Below are positions 5,620 through 11,265 of a DNA stretch of 11,265 bases, in pieces. The notes beneath the pieces were generated by a model. That model searched no databases and was not told the DNA's origin. It was given only the letters and a program-made list of their open reading frames with translations. The stretch is from Pseudobacteroides sp035370245 (lineage in GTDB: Bacteria; Bacillota; Clostridia; Acetivibrionales; DSM-2933). Where the stretch lies: assembly GCA_035370245.1 (NCBI GenBank), contig DAOOVO010000121.1, positions 1 through 11,265 on the forward strand. Direction: 5' to 3'. Position numbers and translations under genes: made by a program. The first letter of the stretch is position 1. The number at the start of each line of letters is the position of its first letter.

Positions 5620-7194
5620 ATGGCTCTTGATACTGTAAAAGAATCTTTTAGGGTTATTGATTCGGTAAATGAGGAATCGATACAAACGGTAGTAGAAAAT
5701 GACGTAATAGTACCTGATGTGAAACCGGATATAATGAGAATTTTGCTTTTAGACGGTGAAATCTCTATTACAGGTACGGATATATCAAATGACAGAATAA
5801 GTATATCCGGGACTATAAAGTACAAAATACTGTATATTTCGGACGATGAGAACTCAAGTATAAAGAGTATCAATACCAATGCACCGTTTAACAGTGATTT
5901 GAGTATATCTAGTGCAAGAGCAGGTATGATACCGTTAGTTAAGGGAGAGATTGAACATATTGAATATACGCTTTTAAACGGCAGAAAAGCCAATTTAAAA
6001 TCAATTGTGAAGATTGATGTAAAACTTATTAATGAGGCCGATAAAGAGGTTATATGTGATTTAAAGGGGTATGATGACATTCAGGTCTTAAAAGAGAATG
6101 TAAATGTAAACAATTTCATTGGATATAATAATGCAGAAATTCTTGTTGAAGACAGTCTTGAGGTTCCGTCGGGTAAGCCGGCAATAAAGGAAATATTGAG
6201 GAATGACGTTAAAATTGTTAATAAAGACCATAAGGTATCTGAAAATAAGATTTACGTAAAAGGTGAGCTTAATATTTCAACACTTTACATAGCTGACGAT
6301 GAGCAGGGAAGCTTCCAGTCCATGGAGCATGAAATTCCATTCTCAAAGCAGATTGATATTGAAGGTGCCGGAGAAAACTCAAGCTGTGTTGTGGATTATA
6401 ATGTGATTGACTATAGATTTGAGGCTGGAGAAGACAGTGACGGTGAGTTAAGGTACTTAAACGGGGAAGTATCTCTAACAGTAAGCGGCCGGTGCTATGA
6501 AAGGAAAAACATGTCGGTTATTTCAGATGCATATACACCACAAACAATTATTGAATTTGACAAAGAGGATTTAGAAGTGGAAGATTCAATAATGGAAAAT
6601 AAGAGTCAAATAATTTTAAAAGACACGATAACAATAGGTGAGGAAAATCCGGATATATCTGAAGTATTTAATGTTATGTGCAGTCCTTACTTAAGCGAGT
6701 TTAGAATATTGGACGATAAAGTAGTTGTTGAAGGTTATATAAAAGTTAATATGCTGTATGTATCCAATAATACTGAAGATCCTGTTTCTTGCTTCCAGCA
6801 GGAAATACCGTTTAGACAAAATCTGGATATAAAAGGCATGAAGCCTGATATGAAGTGTAATCTTGATATGGATATAGAACACTATAACTACAGTGTTGTG
6901 TCTGTGAGTGAAGTGGAAATAAGAATGGCAATAGGATTAAACATTACAGGGCTAAATAAGCAAACCATTCCGTTTATGGTAGATGTAACGGAGAAGGACA
7001 TTCCTGAAAACAAAAGCAGCCGAAGGCCTAGCATGACTATCTATTATACTCAGCAGGGCGATAACCTCTGGAAAATTGCAAAAAGATATTTGACAACAAT
7101 AGATGAAATTAAAAAATTCAACAATATTGGCGATAAGGATACTATACTTCCCGGTCAACAGATATTTATCCCTCAAATGATTGTTTGTAAATAA
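5620..7194 (+). CDS. sipL: SipL-like spore morphogenesis protein (SPOCS/DUF3794 repeats plus LysM)
   Basis: This 524-residue protein has three copies of a beta-rich repeat at about 36-147, 188-300 and 344-450. The aligned cores are LYISDDE...APFNSDLSI (71-96), LYIADDE...IPFSKQIDI (222-247) and LYVSNNT...IPFRQNLDI (379-404). A C-terminal LysM domain (about 474-518: YTQQGDNLWKIAKRY, then LPGQQIFIP) completes it. This fits SipL of Clostridioides difficile, a mother-cell protein of similar size whose LysM binds SpoIVA and which is needed to place coat on the forespore. There is no signal peptide, as expected for a mother-cell cytosolic protein. The start has a perfect GAGGAGG ribosome site. Position just before ispE and a GntR gene supports the call. 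Another SPOCS/LysM paralogue is the main alternative. Confidence 0.87.
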   Translation: MALDTVKESFRVIDSVNEESIQTVVENDVIVPDVKPDIMRILLLDGEISITGTDISNDRISISGTIKYKILYISDDENSSIKSINTNAPFNSDLSISSARAGMIPLVKGEIEHIEYTLLNGRKANLKSIVKIDVKLINEADKEVICDLKGYDDIQVLKENVNVNNFIGYNNAEILVEDSLEVPSGKPAIKEILRNDVKIVNKDHKVSENKIYVKGELNISTLYIADDEQGSFQSMEHEIPFSKQIDIEGAGENSSCVVDYNVIDYRFEAGEDSDGELRYLNGEVSLTVSGRCYERKNMSVISDAYTPQTIIEFDKEDLEVEDSIMENKSQIILKDTITIGEENPDISEVFNVMCSPYLSEFRILDDKVVVEGYIKVNMLYVSNNTEDPVSCFQQEIPFRQNLDIKGMKPDMKCNLDMDIEHYNYSVVSVSEVEIRMAIGLNITGLNKQTIPFMVDVTEKDIPENKSSRRPSMTIYYTQQGDNLWKIAKRYLTTIDEIKKFNNIGDKDTILPGQQIFIPQMIVCK

Positions 7195-7215
7195 TAAAAA
7201 AAATATTTCAATGAG

Positions 7216-7249
7216 AAAGTGTCTGAATATATTGAATCAGGCACTTTTT
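7216..7249 (+). terminator. Intrinsic terminator after the SipL-like gene
   Basis: AAAGTGTCTGA (7216-7226) pairs with TCAGGCACTTT (7237-7247), 11 pairs with one G-T wobble, then a T-run (CTTTTTG). It lies 21 bases after the stop codon and separates this gene from ispE. Confidence 0.85.
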
Positions 7250-7250
7250 G

Positions 7251-7279
7251 TTGAAATGGAATTGTATTTTGTATATAAT
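7251..7279 (+). promoter_or_regulatory. Sigma-A promoter of ispE-gntR
   Basis: TTGAAA (7251-7256, 5/6) and a perfect TATAAT (7274-7279) are 17 bases apart, directly after the preceding terminator. The expected start lies about 48 bases above the ispE ATG. This shows ispE is transcribed separately from the sporulation gene. Confidence 0.8.
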
Positions 7280-7333
7280 ATTATTTGTGTGTTAAATCAT
7301 AAAACAGGAATTTATTCCTTTATTGAGGTAAAA

Positions 7334-8200
7334 ATGGAAAAGATAGAGTGTAAAGCTAGGGCTAAAATAAATTTATCACTTGATGTTCTAAGAAAAAGAG
7401 AAGACGGCTATCATGACTTAAAGATGGTTATGCAGACACTTAGGCTTCATGATCTGGTAAGTATTGAAAAGATGGACAGAGGGATAAAAGTTGAATGTGA
7501 TAGTGCTTATGTACCTGAAGGGGAAGGCAATATTGCATATAAAGCTGCCAAACTCATTATAGATGAATATGGTGTCAAAACCGGTGTATCTATAAAAATT
7601 AAAAAAACGATTCCTGTTGCAGCAGGATTGGCAGGCGGCAGTTCTGATGCCGCTGCTGTGCTTAAGGGCATAAACATGTTATATGATTTGGGTGCATCTT
7701 TGGATGACCTTGCAAAACTGGGTAAGAAAATAGGTGCAGATGTACCGTATTGCATATATGGAGGCACAATGCTGGCAGAAGGAATTGGTGATGTTTTAAC
7801 AAAGCTGCCTTCCTTTGGTGATGTGGACATTGTTCTTGTTAAACCGAAAATAGGAGTATCGACAGCTTTTGTATATAATAATTTAAAGCTTGAAAAGATA
7901 ATGCATAGGCCTGATACGGATCTTATTATTGAAGCAATAAAAAACAAGAATTTAAAGGATGTAGCCGCCAATATGAGGAATGTATTGGAAACGGTAACAG
8001 AAGCAAAATATAACATTATATCGGAAATCAAAGCAAAGCTTCTTCAATATGGTGCAATAGGAAGCATGATGAGTGGAAGCGGACCTACAGTTTTTGGGAT
8101 ATTTGAGGACAAGCTGAAGGCACAGAAAGCTTATGAATCCATGAAAAATATGAAGTGGGATTGTTTTCTTACACAAACAATTAATGAGGAGATGCAATAG
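7334..8200 (+). CDS. ispE: 4-diphosphocytidyl-2-C-methyl-D-erythritol kinase
   Basis: IspE is a GHMP-family kinase of the MEP pathway that phosphorylates CDP-methylerythritol with ATP, towards isoprenoid precursors. The 288 residues are the usual length. Visible motifs are KAKINLSL-type ARAKINLSLDVL (8-19) with catalytic K11, DGYHDLKMVMQ (24-34), the ATP loop PVAAGLAGGSSDAAAV (94-109), GADVPYC (134-140) with catalytic D136, and the C-terminal MSGSGPTVFGIF (246-257). The frame stays open upstream to an ATG at 7181, but that start would carry the terminator and promoter inside the coding region. ATG 7334 follows GAGGT and matches the family N-terminus, so it is chosen. The stop codon is one base before the next gene. 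Confidence 0.96.
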   Translation: MEKIECKARAKINLSLDVLRKREDGYHDLKMVMQTLRLHDLVSIEKMDRGIKVECDSAYVPEGEGNIAYKAAKLIIDEYGVKTGVSIKIKKTIPVAAGLAGGSSDAAAVLKGINMLYDLGASLDDLAKLGKKIGADVPYCIYGGTMLAEGIGDVLTKLPSFGDVDIVLVKPKIGVSTAFVYNNLKLEKIMHRPDTDLIIEAIKNKNLKDVAANMRNVLETVTEAKYNIISEIKAKLLQYGAIGSMMSGSGPTVFGIFEDKLKAQKAYESMKNMKWDCFLTQTINEEMQ

Positions 8201-8201
8201 T

Positions 8202-8882
8202 ATGCAGAGCAAACTATCTAAAATAAATTTAAATAATTATAAACCACTTAGAGATGTTATATTTGATACTTTGAGAGAGGCAATTATAACAGGTGAATTA
8301 AAGCCCGGAGAGAGGCTCATGGAAGTCCAACTGGCGGAAAAAATGGGGGTTAGCAGGACTCCGGTAAGGGAGGCAATAAGAAAGCTCGAACTTGAAGGCT
8401 GGGTATTGATGACTGCACGAAAAGGGGCAAGCGTTGCAGGTATTTCTATGAAGGATATAATGGATGTCCTGGAGGTAAGAGCTGCATTGGATGGAGAAGC
8501 GGCATTTTTAGCAGCTGCCAGAATAACGGAGGATGAAATAAAAGAGCTTAAATCTATAGAAGCTCAGTTCGCAAAATATGTAGAAAAGGGCAATTTTCAG
8601 GGCATGATAAAAAAGGATGTTGAGTTTCACGAAGCCATATATAGATCGTCAAGAAATGATAAGCTCATACAAATAGTAAGCAATTTAAGAGAACAGGTTC
8701 ACAGATTCAGAGTGATGTATACAAAGGATTTTAGTATACCCGGTGATCTGGTTAAGGAACACATCGAGATATTTGAAGCAATAACATTAAGAGAAGCGGA
8801 AAAAGCACAAAAGGCAGCATATTTGCATATAGAAAATCAAAAAGAAGCTATAGTAAAATCCATGAAAAACATAAGAGGATGA
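8202..8882 (+). CDS. GntR-family transcription regulator, FadR/FCD subfamily
   Basis: A 226-residue one-component regulator. The N-terminal winged helix (about 15-80) shows LREAIITGELKPGERL (24-39), LAEKMGVSRTPVREAIRKLE (44-63) and a wing ending RKGASVAG (73-80). The C-terminal FCD ligand-binding domain (about 85-215) keeps the metal-ligand set D139, H143 (DVEFH), H187 (KEHIEIF) and H209 (YLHIENQ), which binds a metal and often a carboxylic acid. ATG 8202 was chosen because GAGGAG (8186-8191) is 10 bases upstream. An ATG at 8184 overlaps ispE and has no such site. It is co-transcribed with ispE (one-base gap). Its ligand and targets cannot be read from sequence; a similar regulator follows ispE in related clostridia as I recall. 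Confidence 0.92.
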   Translation: MQSKLSKINLNNYKPLRDVIFDTLREAIITGELKPGERLMEVQLAEKMGVSRTPVREAIRKLELEGWVLMTARKGASVAGISMKDIMDVLEVRAALDGEAAFLAAARITEDEIKELKSIEAQFAKYVEKGNFQGMIKKDVEFHEAIYRSSRNDKLIQIVSNLREQVHRFRVMYTKDFSIPGDLVKEHIEIFEAITLREAEKAQKAAYLHIENQKEAIVKSMKNIRG

Positions 8883-8886
8883 ATAA

Positions 8887-8952
8887 GGGGTACTTACCCT
8901 TGCAAGTATGGGATTGTAAGCTTGGTGACTCGAATACCGGCATAGGGTAAGT
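8887..8952 (+). other. Structured element after the GntR gene
   Basis: ACTTACCCT (8892-8900) is a perfect 9-bp complement of AGGGTAAGT (8944-8952). Inside lies a second stem, TTGGT (8922-8926) with ACCGG (8936-8940), around the loop GACTCGAAT. The 5' arm can instead pair locally: GGGTA (8888-8892) with TACCC (8895-8899). The 3' half, ATACCGGCATAGGGTAAGT, resembles the 3' end of TPP riboswitches, but the CTGAGA core is missing and no gene follows on this strand for over 500 bases. No terminator T-run follows. It could be a message 3' end, a small RNA or a degenerate riboswitch. Confidence 0.45.
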
Positions 8953-8970
8953 TAACCTTTAACAAAAAGT

Positions 8971-9007
8971 TGTACTTTAAGAAAATGTACTTTAGGTGAA
9001 AATCACC
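8971..9007. repeat. Short direct repeat and hairpin before the HMA gene end
   Basis: TGTACTTTA occurs at 8971-8979 and 8986-8994, a 15-base period. A 5-bp hairpin, GGTGA (8995-8999) with TCACC (9003-9007), follows. Neither strand has the T-run of a good terminator, but the hairpin is the only candidate stop between the two converging genes. Confidence 0.4.
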
Positions 9008-9015
9008 CTTTGAAA

Positions 9016-9222
9016 TTAAAAAATTTCGAATCCCATTTGATATATCTGTTTCTTTATTTCCTGAGGATTTATTTCATCGGGATTGTAATCTATTTTAACC
9101 ATCTGTGACTTTAAGTCTGTGTTAACATTTTTAATTCCTTTTAAATTTTTTAAATCTTCAGTTATTTTACCGCTGCATGCACTGCATGACAATGACGGAA
9201 CATTAAAATTTACAGTCTCCAT
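9016..9222 (-). CDS. Small heavy-metal-associated (HMA) domain protein, copper-chaperone-like
   Basis: A 68-residue single HMA domain with the beta-alpha-beta-beta-alpha-beta pattern of CopZ/Atx1 metallochaperones. The metal pair CxxC is C13 and C16 in LSCSACSGKI. The usual methionine two residues before the first cysteine (GMTCxxC) is replaced by leucine (PSLSCSAC). Conserved later positions include LKGIKNVNTDLKSQMVKIDY (28-47) and the C-terminal helix ending MGFEIF (63-68). Copper(I) is the likeliest ligand, but zinc, mercury or a redox role are possible. The start has a strong AAAGGAGA ribosome site (9229-9236). No copper ATPase or CsoR/CopY gene is within the window, so it has no visible partner. 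It converges on the ispE-gntR operon. Confidence 0.88.
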   Translation of the reverse strand: METVNFNVPSLSCSACSGKITEDLKNLKGIKNVNTDLKSQMVKIDYNPDEINPQEIKKQIYQMGFEIF

Positions 9223-9350
9223 TAATAATCTCCTTTAAACATAAAGATTTATAGTGTTATTTTTCTCAACATTAGTTTCCCTTGAAAAAAGAAAAATATT
9301 CACATTAAACCGACAGTACAGTTGTTATAATATTTAAAAAAAACTATTTA

Positions 9351-9394
9351 TATGACGATAATTATTATATTATGACAATAATTATGATAATTAT
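9351..9394 (+). repeat. 20-bp-period AT-rich direct repeats in the divergent spacer
   Basis: TATGACGATAATTAT (9351-9365) and TATGACAATAATTAT (9371-9385) differ at one base and start exactly 20 bases apart. A shortened third copy, TATGATAATTAT, lies at 9383-9394. The 20-bp period puts copies on nearly the same DNA face, as for repeated operator sites. AT-rich chance repetition remains possible. Confidence 0.55.
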
Positions 9395-9425
9395 GGTTAT
9401 AACTGGTACCATTATTTCATTGCAG

Positions 9426-9453
9426 TTGACATTTTTATGTGATAGTATAATAT
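9426..9453 (+). promoter_or_regulatory. Candidate promoter of the AAA ATPase gene
   Basis: A perfect TTGACA (9426-9431) is followed by TATAATAT (9446-9453). The consensus TATAAT is only 14 bases away, too close for normal sigma-A. Reading TAATAT (9448-9453) as the -10 box gives a 16-base spacer. The unusual spacing may mean weak or activator-dependent transcription. Confidence 0.5.
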
Positions 9454-9498
9454 CAAATAAAACAACAATACAACTACAATACAGGGGCCGATTTAGTT

Positions 9499-11139
9499 AT
9501 GTGGTATAAGGAGTTTCTAAGCAAGTATAAAGCAGGAATTTCGCATGAATTCCTTTTTTATTTCAATGTGAGGGATACTGTTGACAATTATAGAAAGATT
9601 GAGCGGTATCTCTATGAGGAATTTTTAAAGCAAAGAAATTTTGGTATTATCGCATTTTATGATATTTCAAGAGGACTTACATTTTTTAACTCAGGAATGG
9701 AAAGGGAATTTAATAAAATTACTTCAAACGAGGTGGCTGGTCAATATAGATTAATGCCGTCAAAGTTGTTTCCCTATATAGATATGGCACTAAAGAATAC
9801 TAAGATGGCCATTTTTATTGATCATGTCGAAAAGATTATACCGTCTGGAGATATAGGCAGCTTATCCTTTGAAGAACGTTCGGCATTAATATGGATTAGT
9901 GGCTGGTCGGTGGACTCTAAAATTTCCAGCGTGGGTTCTTCAATATTTATGATGGCAGATAATCTTGCAGATGTGAGCAAAGAAATATTCAAGTCTTCAT
10001 ACAGGGTTGAGCCTATTATTGTTGAGCTTCCGGGAGAGCAGGAGAGAAAGGAATATATAGAGTACCTTCTGAAAGATAATGATGTTAAATGCGATGTCAC
10101 AATAGATGAATTTGCAAAGCTTTCATCAGGATTAAATAAAAAGTCCATTAAGGATATAAAACTTAAGGCGGAGGCAGAGGATGTACCTATAAGCTTTGAA
10201 TTTATCAAGGAAAAGAAGCATTCTGTTCTGAAAAAGGAATATGGTGATGTATTGGAATTCATATATCCTGAGATAGGCTTTGAAGATATTGGAGGAATGG
10301 AAAAAGCCAAAAATTATTTGTTGAAAAATATTATCAATCCCATTAAGAAGGGGGACTTAAGAAGGGTACCCATGGGAATACTCTTATGTGGTCCTTCGGG
10401 TACGGGAAAGACTCTTCTTGTAAATGCACTGGCCAAGGCAAGCGGTTTTAATTGTGTTAAAATTGATATGTCAAGAATTTTGGGCCAATATGTGGGTGAG
10501 AGCGAAAAGAACTTTAAAAAGAGCCTTCTTGGAGCACAGTCCCAGCAGCCGGTTATAGTATTTGTGGATGAAATTGATACTGCATTTCGAAGAGGCGATA
10601 ATGAAGAAAATGGTGTAAGCAGAAATATATTTAGTGAATTTTTGCAGTTCACCAGTAATACAAATAATAGAGGAAAAGTAATATTTATTGCTGCTACCAA
10701 CAGGCCTGACCTTTTAGATGCCGCACTTAAAAGAGCGGGCAGATTTGATAAAAAGATTCCTATTCTCTTGCCAGAAGAGGATGAACGGGCTGAAATTTTT
10801 AGGATAATGATGATGAAGTACAAGTTCGAAACGGACATCGAGGACTTTGCTCCGTTTGCGAAAAAGGCAGAGAATTATACGGGGGCTGAAATAGAAGCAG
10901 TAGTGAGAAAGGCTTATGAGCTGGCAAATGAAGAAGAAAAAGAAGTTGCAGTAATAACAAGCGATATACTGTTTGAAGCTTTAGAAAGATGCAGACCGAG
11001 TACACAACAGGTTGAATTTATGACGCTTTTGGCTATCAAGGAGTGCGATGACAAAGATCTTTTAAGTGAAAAATACAGAGATATGTTAAACAACAAAGAT
11101 GCCATTGATGAAGGTATTGCATTTGGTATGATGAAATAA
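9499..11139 (+). CDS. Two-domain AAA ATPase: degenerate N-terminal AAA-like module plus active AAA+ domain
   Basis: A 546-residue soluble protein. The C-terminal half is a canonical classic AAA domain: FEDIGGMEKAK (261-271), Walker A GPSGTGKT (298-305), pore-type GQYVGESEKN (329-338), Walker B VIVFVDEID (352-360), sensor 1 AATNRPD (398-404), arginine fingers R412 and R415 in KRAGRFD, and sensor 2 TGAEIEAVV (461-469). The N-terminal half (about 12-230) lacks Walker A but keeps echoes of an AAA fold: a Walker-B-like AIFIDHVEKI (104-113), a sensor-1-like SSIFMMADNL (147-156) and VELPGEQERKEYIEYLL (175-191). This layout recalls cyanobacterial Ycf46-type ATPases. A role in remodelling a protein partner is inferred; the partner is unknown. 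There is no signal or membrane segment. The ribosome site (AGGGG 9483-9487) is 11 bases away and weak. No neighbour clearly shares its function. Confidence 0.85.
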   Translation: MWYKEFLSKYKAGISHEFLFYFNVRDTVDNYRKIERYLYEEFLKQRNFGIIAFYDISRGLTFFNSGMEREFNKITSNEVAGQYRLMPSKLFPYIDMALKNTKMAIFIDHVEKIIPSGDIGSLSFEERSALIWISGWSVDSKISSVGSSIFMMADNLADVSKEIFKSSYRVEPIIVELPGEQERKEYIEYLLKDNDVKCDVTIDEFAKLSSGLNKKSIKDIKLKAEAEDVPISFEFIKEKKHSVLKKEYGDVLEFIYPEIGFEDIGGMEKAKNYLLKNIINPIKKGDLRRVPMGILLCGPSGTGKTLLVNALAKASGFNCVKIDMSRILGQYVGESEKNFKKSLLGAQSQQPVIVFVDEIDTAFRRGDNEENGVSRNIFSEFLQFTSNTNNRGKVIFIAATNRPDLLDAALKRAGRFDKKIPILLPEEDERAEIFRIMMMKYKFETDIEDFAPFAKKAENYTGAEIEAVVRKAYELANEEEKEVAVITSDILFEALERCRPSTQQVEFMTLLAIKECDDKDLLSEKYRDMLNNKDAIDEGIAFGMMK

Positions 11140-11151
11140 CAAATTAAAAGC

Positions 11152-11231
11152 GATAATATATCAAAATTTTTTATAAATTATCAAACAAATTGCAATAAAT
11201 ATCGTAATTTTCATAGCTGAAGCATGAAAAT
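11152..11231 (+). other. AT-rich hairpins downstream of the ATPase gene
   Basis: GATAATATAT (11152-11161) pairs with ATAAATTATC (11173-11182) with one mismatch, with a run of T in its loop. ATTTTCAT (11207-11214) is a perfect complement of ATGAAAAT (11224-11231). Neither has a GC-rich stem plus T-run, so termination is doubtful. The second could belong to a leader of a gene beyond the window. Confidence 0.35.
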
Positions 11232-11265
11232 GAGATTTGCCTTTCGCAAGGGTTACACAGATATT

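Larger units (their letters stand above)
9223..9498. other. Divergent spacer between the HMA gene and the AAA ATPase gene
   Basis: These 276 bases are very AT-rich and hold no gene. They contain the ribosome site of the HMA gene, the direct repeats at 9351-9394, a CopY-like box at 9317-9326 (TACAGTTGTT, 9 of 10 positions of TACAnnTGTA), and a promoter candidate for the ATPase gene. No convincing minus-strand promoter for the HMA gene was found. Confidence 0.5.

Noticed and set aside
5613..6080. 155-codon minus-strand frame inside the SipL-like gene
   Set aside because: It is the antisense of a strongly supported coding region, with low-complexity Ser/Ile composition and no ribosome site.
7181..7333. 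Upstream extension of the ispE frame from ATG 7181
   Set aside because: It overlaps the end of the SipL-like gene, spans an intrinsic terminator and a promoter, and adds 51 residues absent from the IspE family.
7507..8031. 174-codon minus-strand frame inside ispE
   Set aside because: It is antisense to conserved IspE motifs and matches no recognised protein.
8184..8201. Earlier GntR start at ATG 8184
   Set aside because: It overlaps ispE without a ribosome site; the GAGGAG at 8186-8191 is correctly placed for ATG 8202.
8915..8945. tRNA-like T-arm on the minus strand (GGTATTCGAGTCACC)
   Set aside because: The T-stem has a mismatch and no acceptor, D or anticodon arms can be built around it.
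8887..8952. Functional TPP riboswitch
   Set aside because: Only the 3' part resembles the class; the CTGAGA pyrimidine-binding core is missing and no thiamine gene follows.
10314..10838. 174-codon minus-strand frame inside the AAA ATPase gene
   Set aside because: It mirrors the Walker A to sensor region of the real gene and has no supporting start signals.
1..11265. CRISPR array, insertion sequence or prophage
   Set aside because: No regularly spaced repeat-spacer units, transposase-like proteins, target duplications or phage genes were seen.

Overview
The window looks like the chromosome of a low-GC, spore-forming anaerobic Firmicute in the clostridial group, possibly near Acetivibrio/Ruminiclostridium (former cluster III). 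That placement is an inference from AT-rich codon use, consensus sigma-A promoters, strong GGAGG-type ribosome sites, and the order veg - sipL-like - ispE - GntR regulator, which resembles the veg-sspF-ispE region of Bacillus and the sipL-ispE region of Clostridioides. No search could be run.

Layout. Bases 1-72 appear to be the 3' tip of a 5S rRNA gene and its terminator, so an rRNA operon probably ends here. An AgrB-like membrane peptidase follows (219-872), with no recognisable AgrD peptide gene on either side. Next is a complete de novo NAD operon, nadA-nadB-nadC (1165-4649). It has a long leader with repeated TTCACA/TGTGAA-type elements and ends at a strong intrinsic terminator. A roughly 310-base spacer ends in two near-perfect tandem sigma-A promoters that drive veg (4964-5230), closed by a 20-bp perfect hairpin. 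After a 389-base AT-rich spacer with inverted repeats comes a three-repeat SPOCS/LysM spore morphogenesis protein resembling SipL (5620-7194). Its own terminator is followed at once by a new promoter for ispE (isoprenoid MEP pathway) and a one-base-spaced FadR-type GntR regulator (8202-8882).

The last part is less ordinary. An unexplained structured element (8887-8952) follows the regulator. A small heavy-metal-binding (HMA) protein lies on the minus strand (9016-9222). A 276-base divergent spacer carries 20-bp-period direct repeats. A 546-residue protein (9499-11139) joins an apparently dead N-terminal AAA-like domain to a fully canonical AAA+ ATPase. The final 126 bases hold AT-rich hairpins and no gene.

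How the genes work together. NadA, NadB and NadC form one pathway: aspartate to iminoaspartate to quinolinate to nicotinate mononucleotide. Veg, SipL and IspE are linked by conserved neighbourhood rather than by pathway. No CRISPR array, IS element, phage gene or complete RNA gene was seen. The best candidates for something undescribed are the degenerate-plus-active AAA protein next to the HMA gene, the structured element at 8887-8952, and the solitary AgrB. None amounts to a demonstrated new system.
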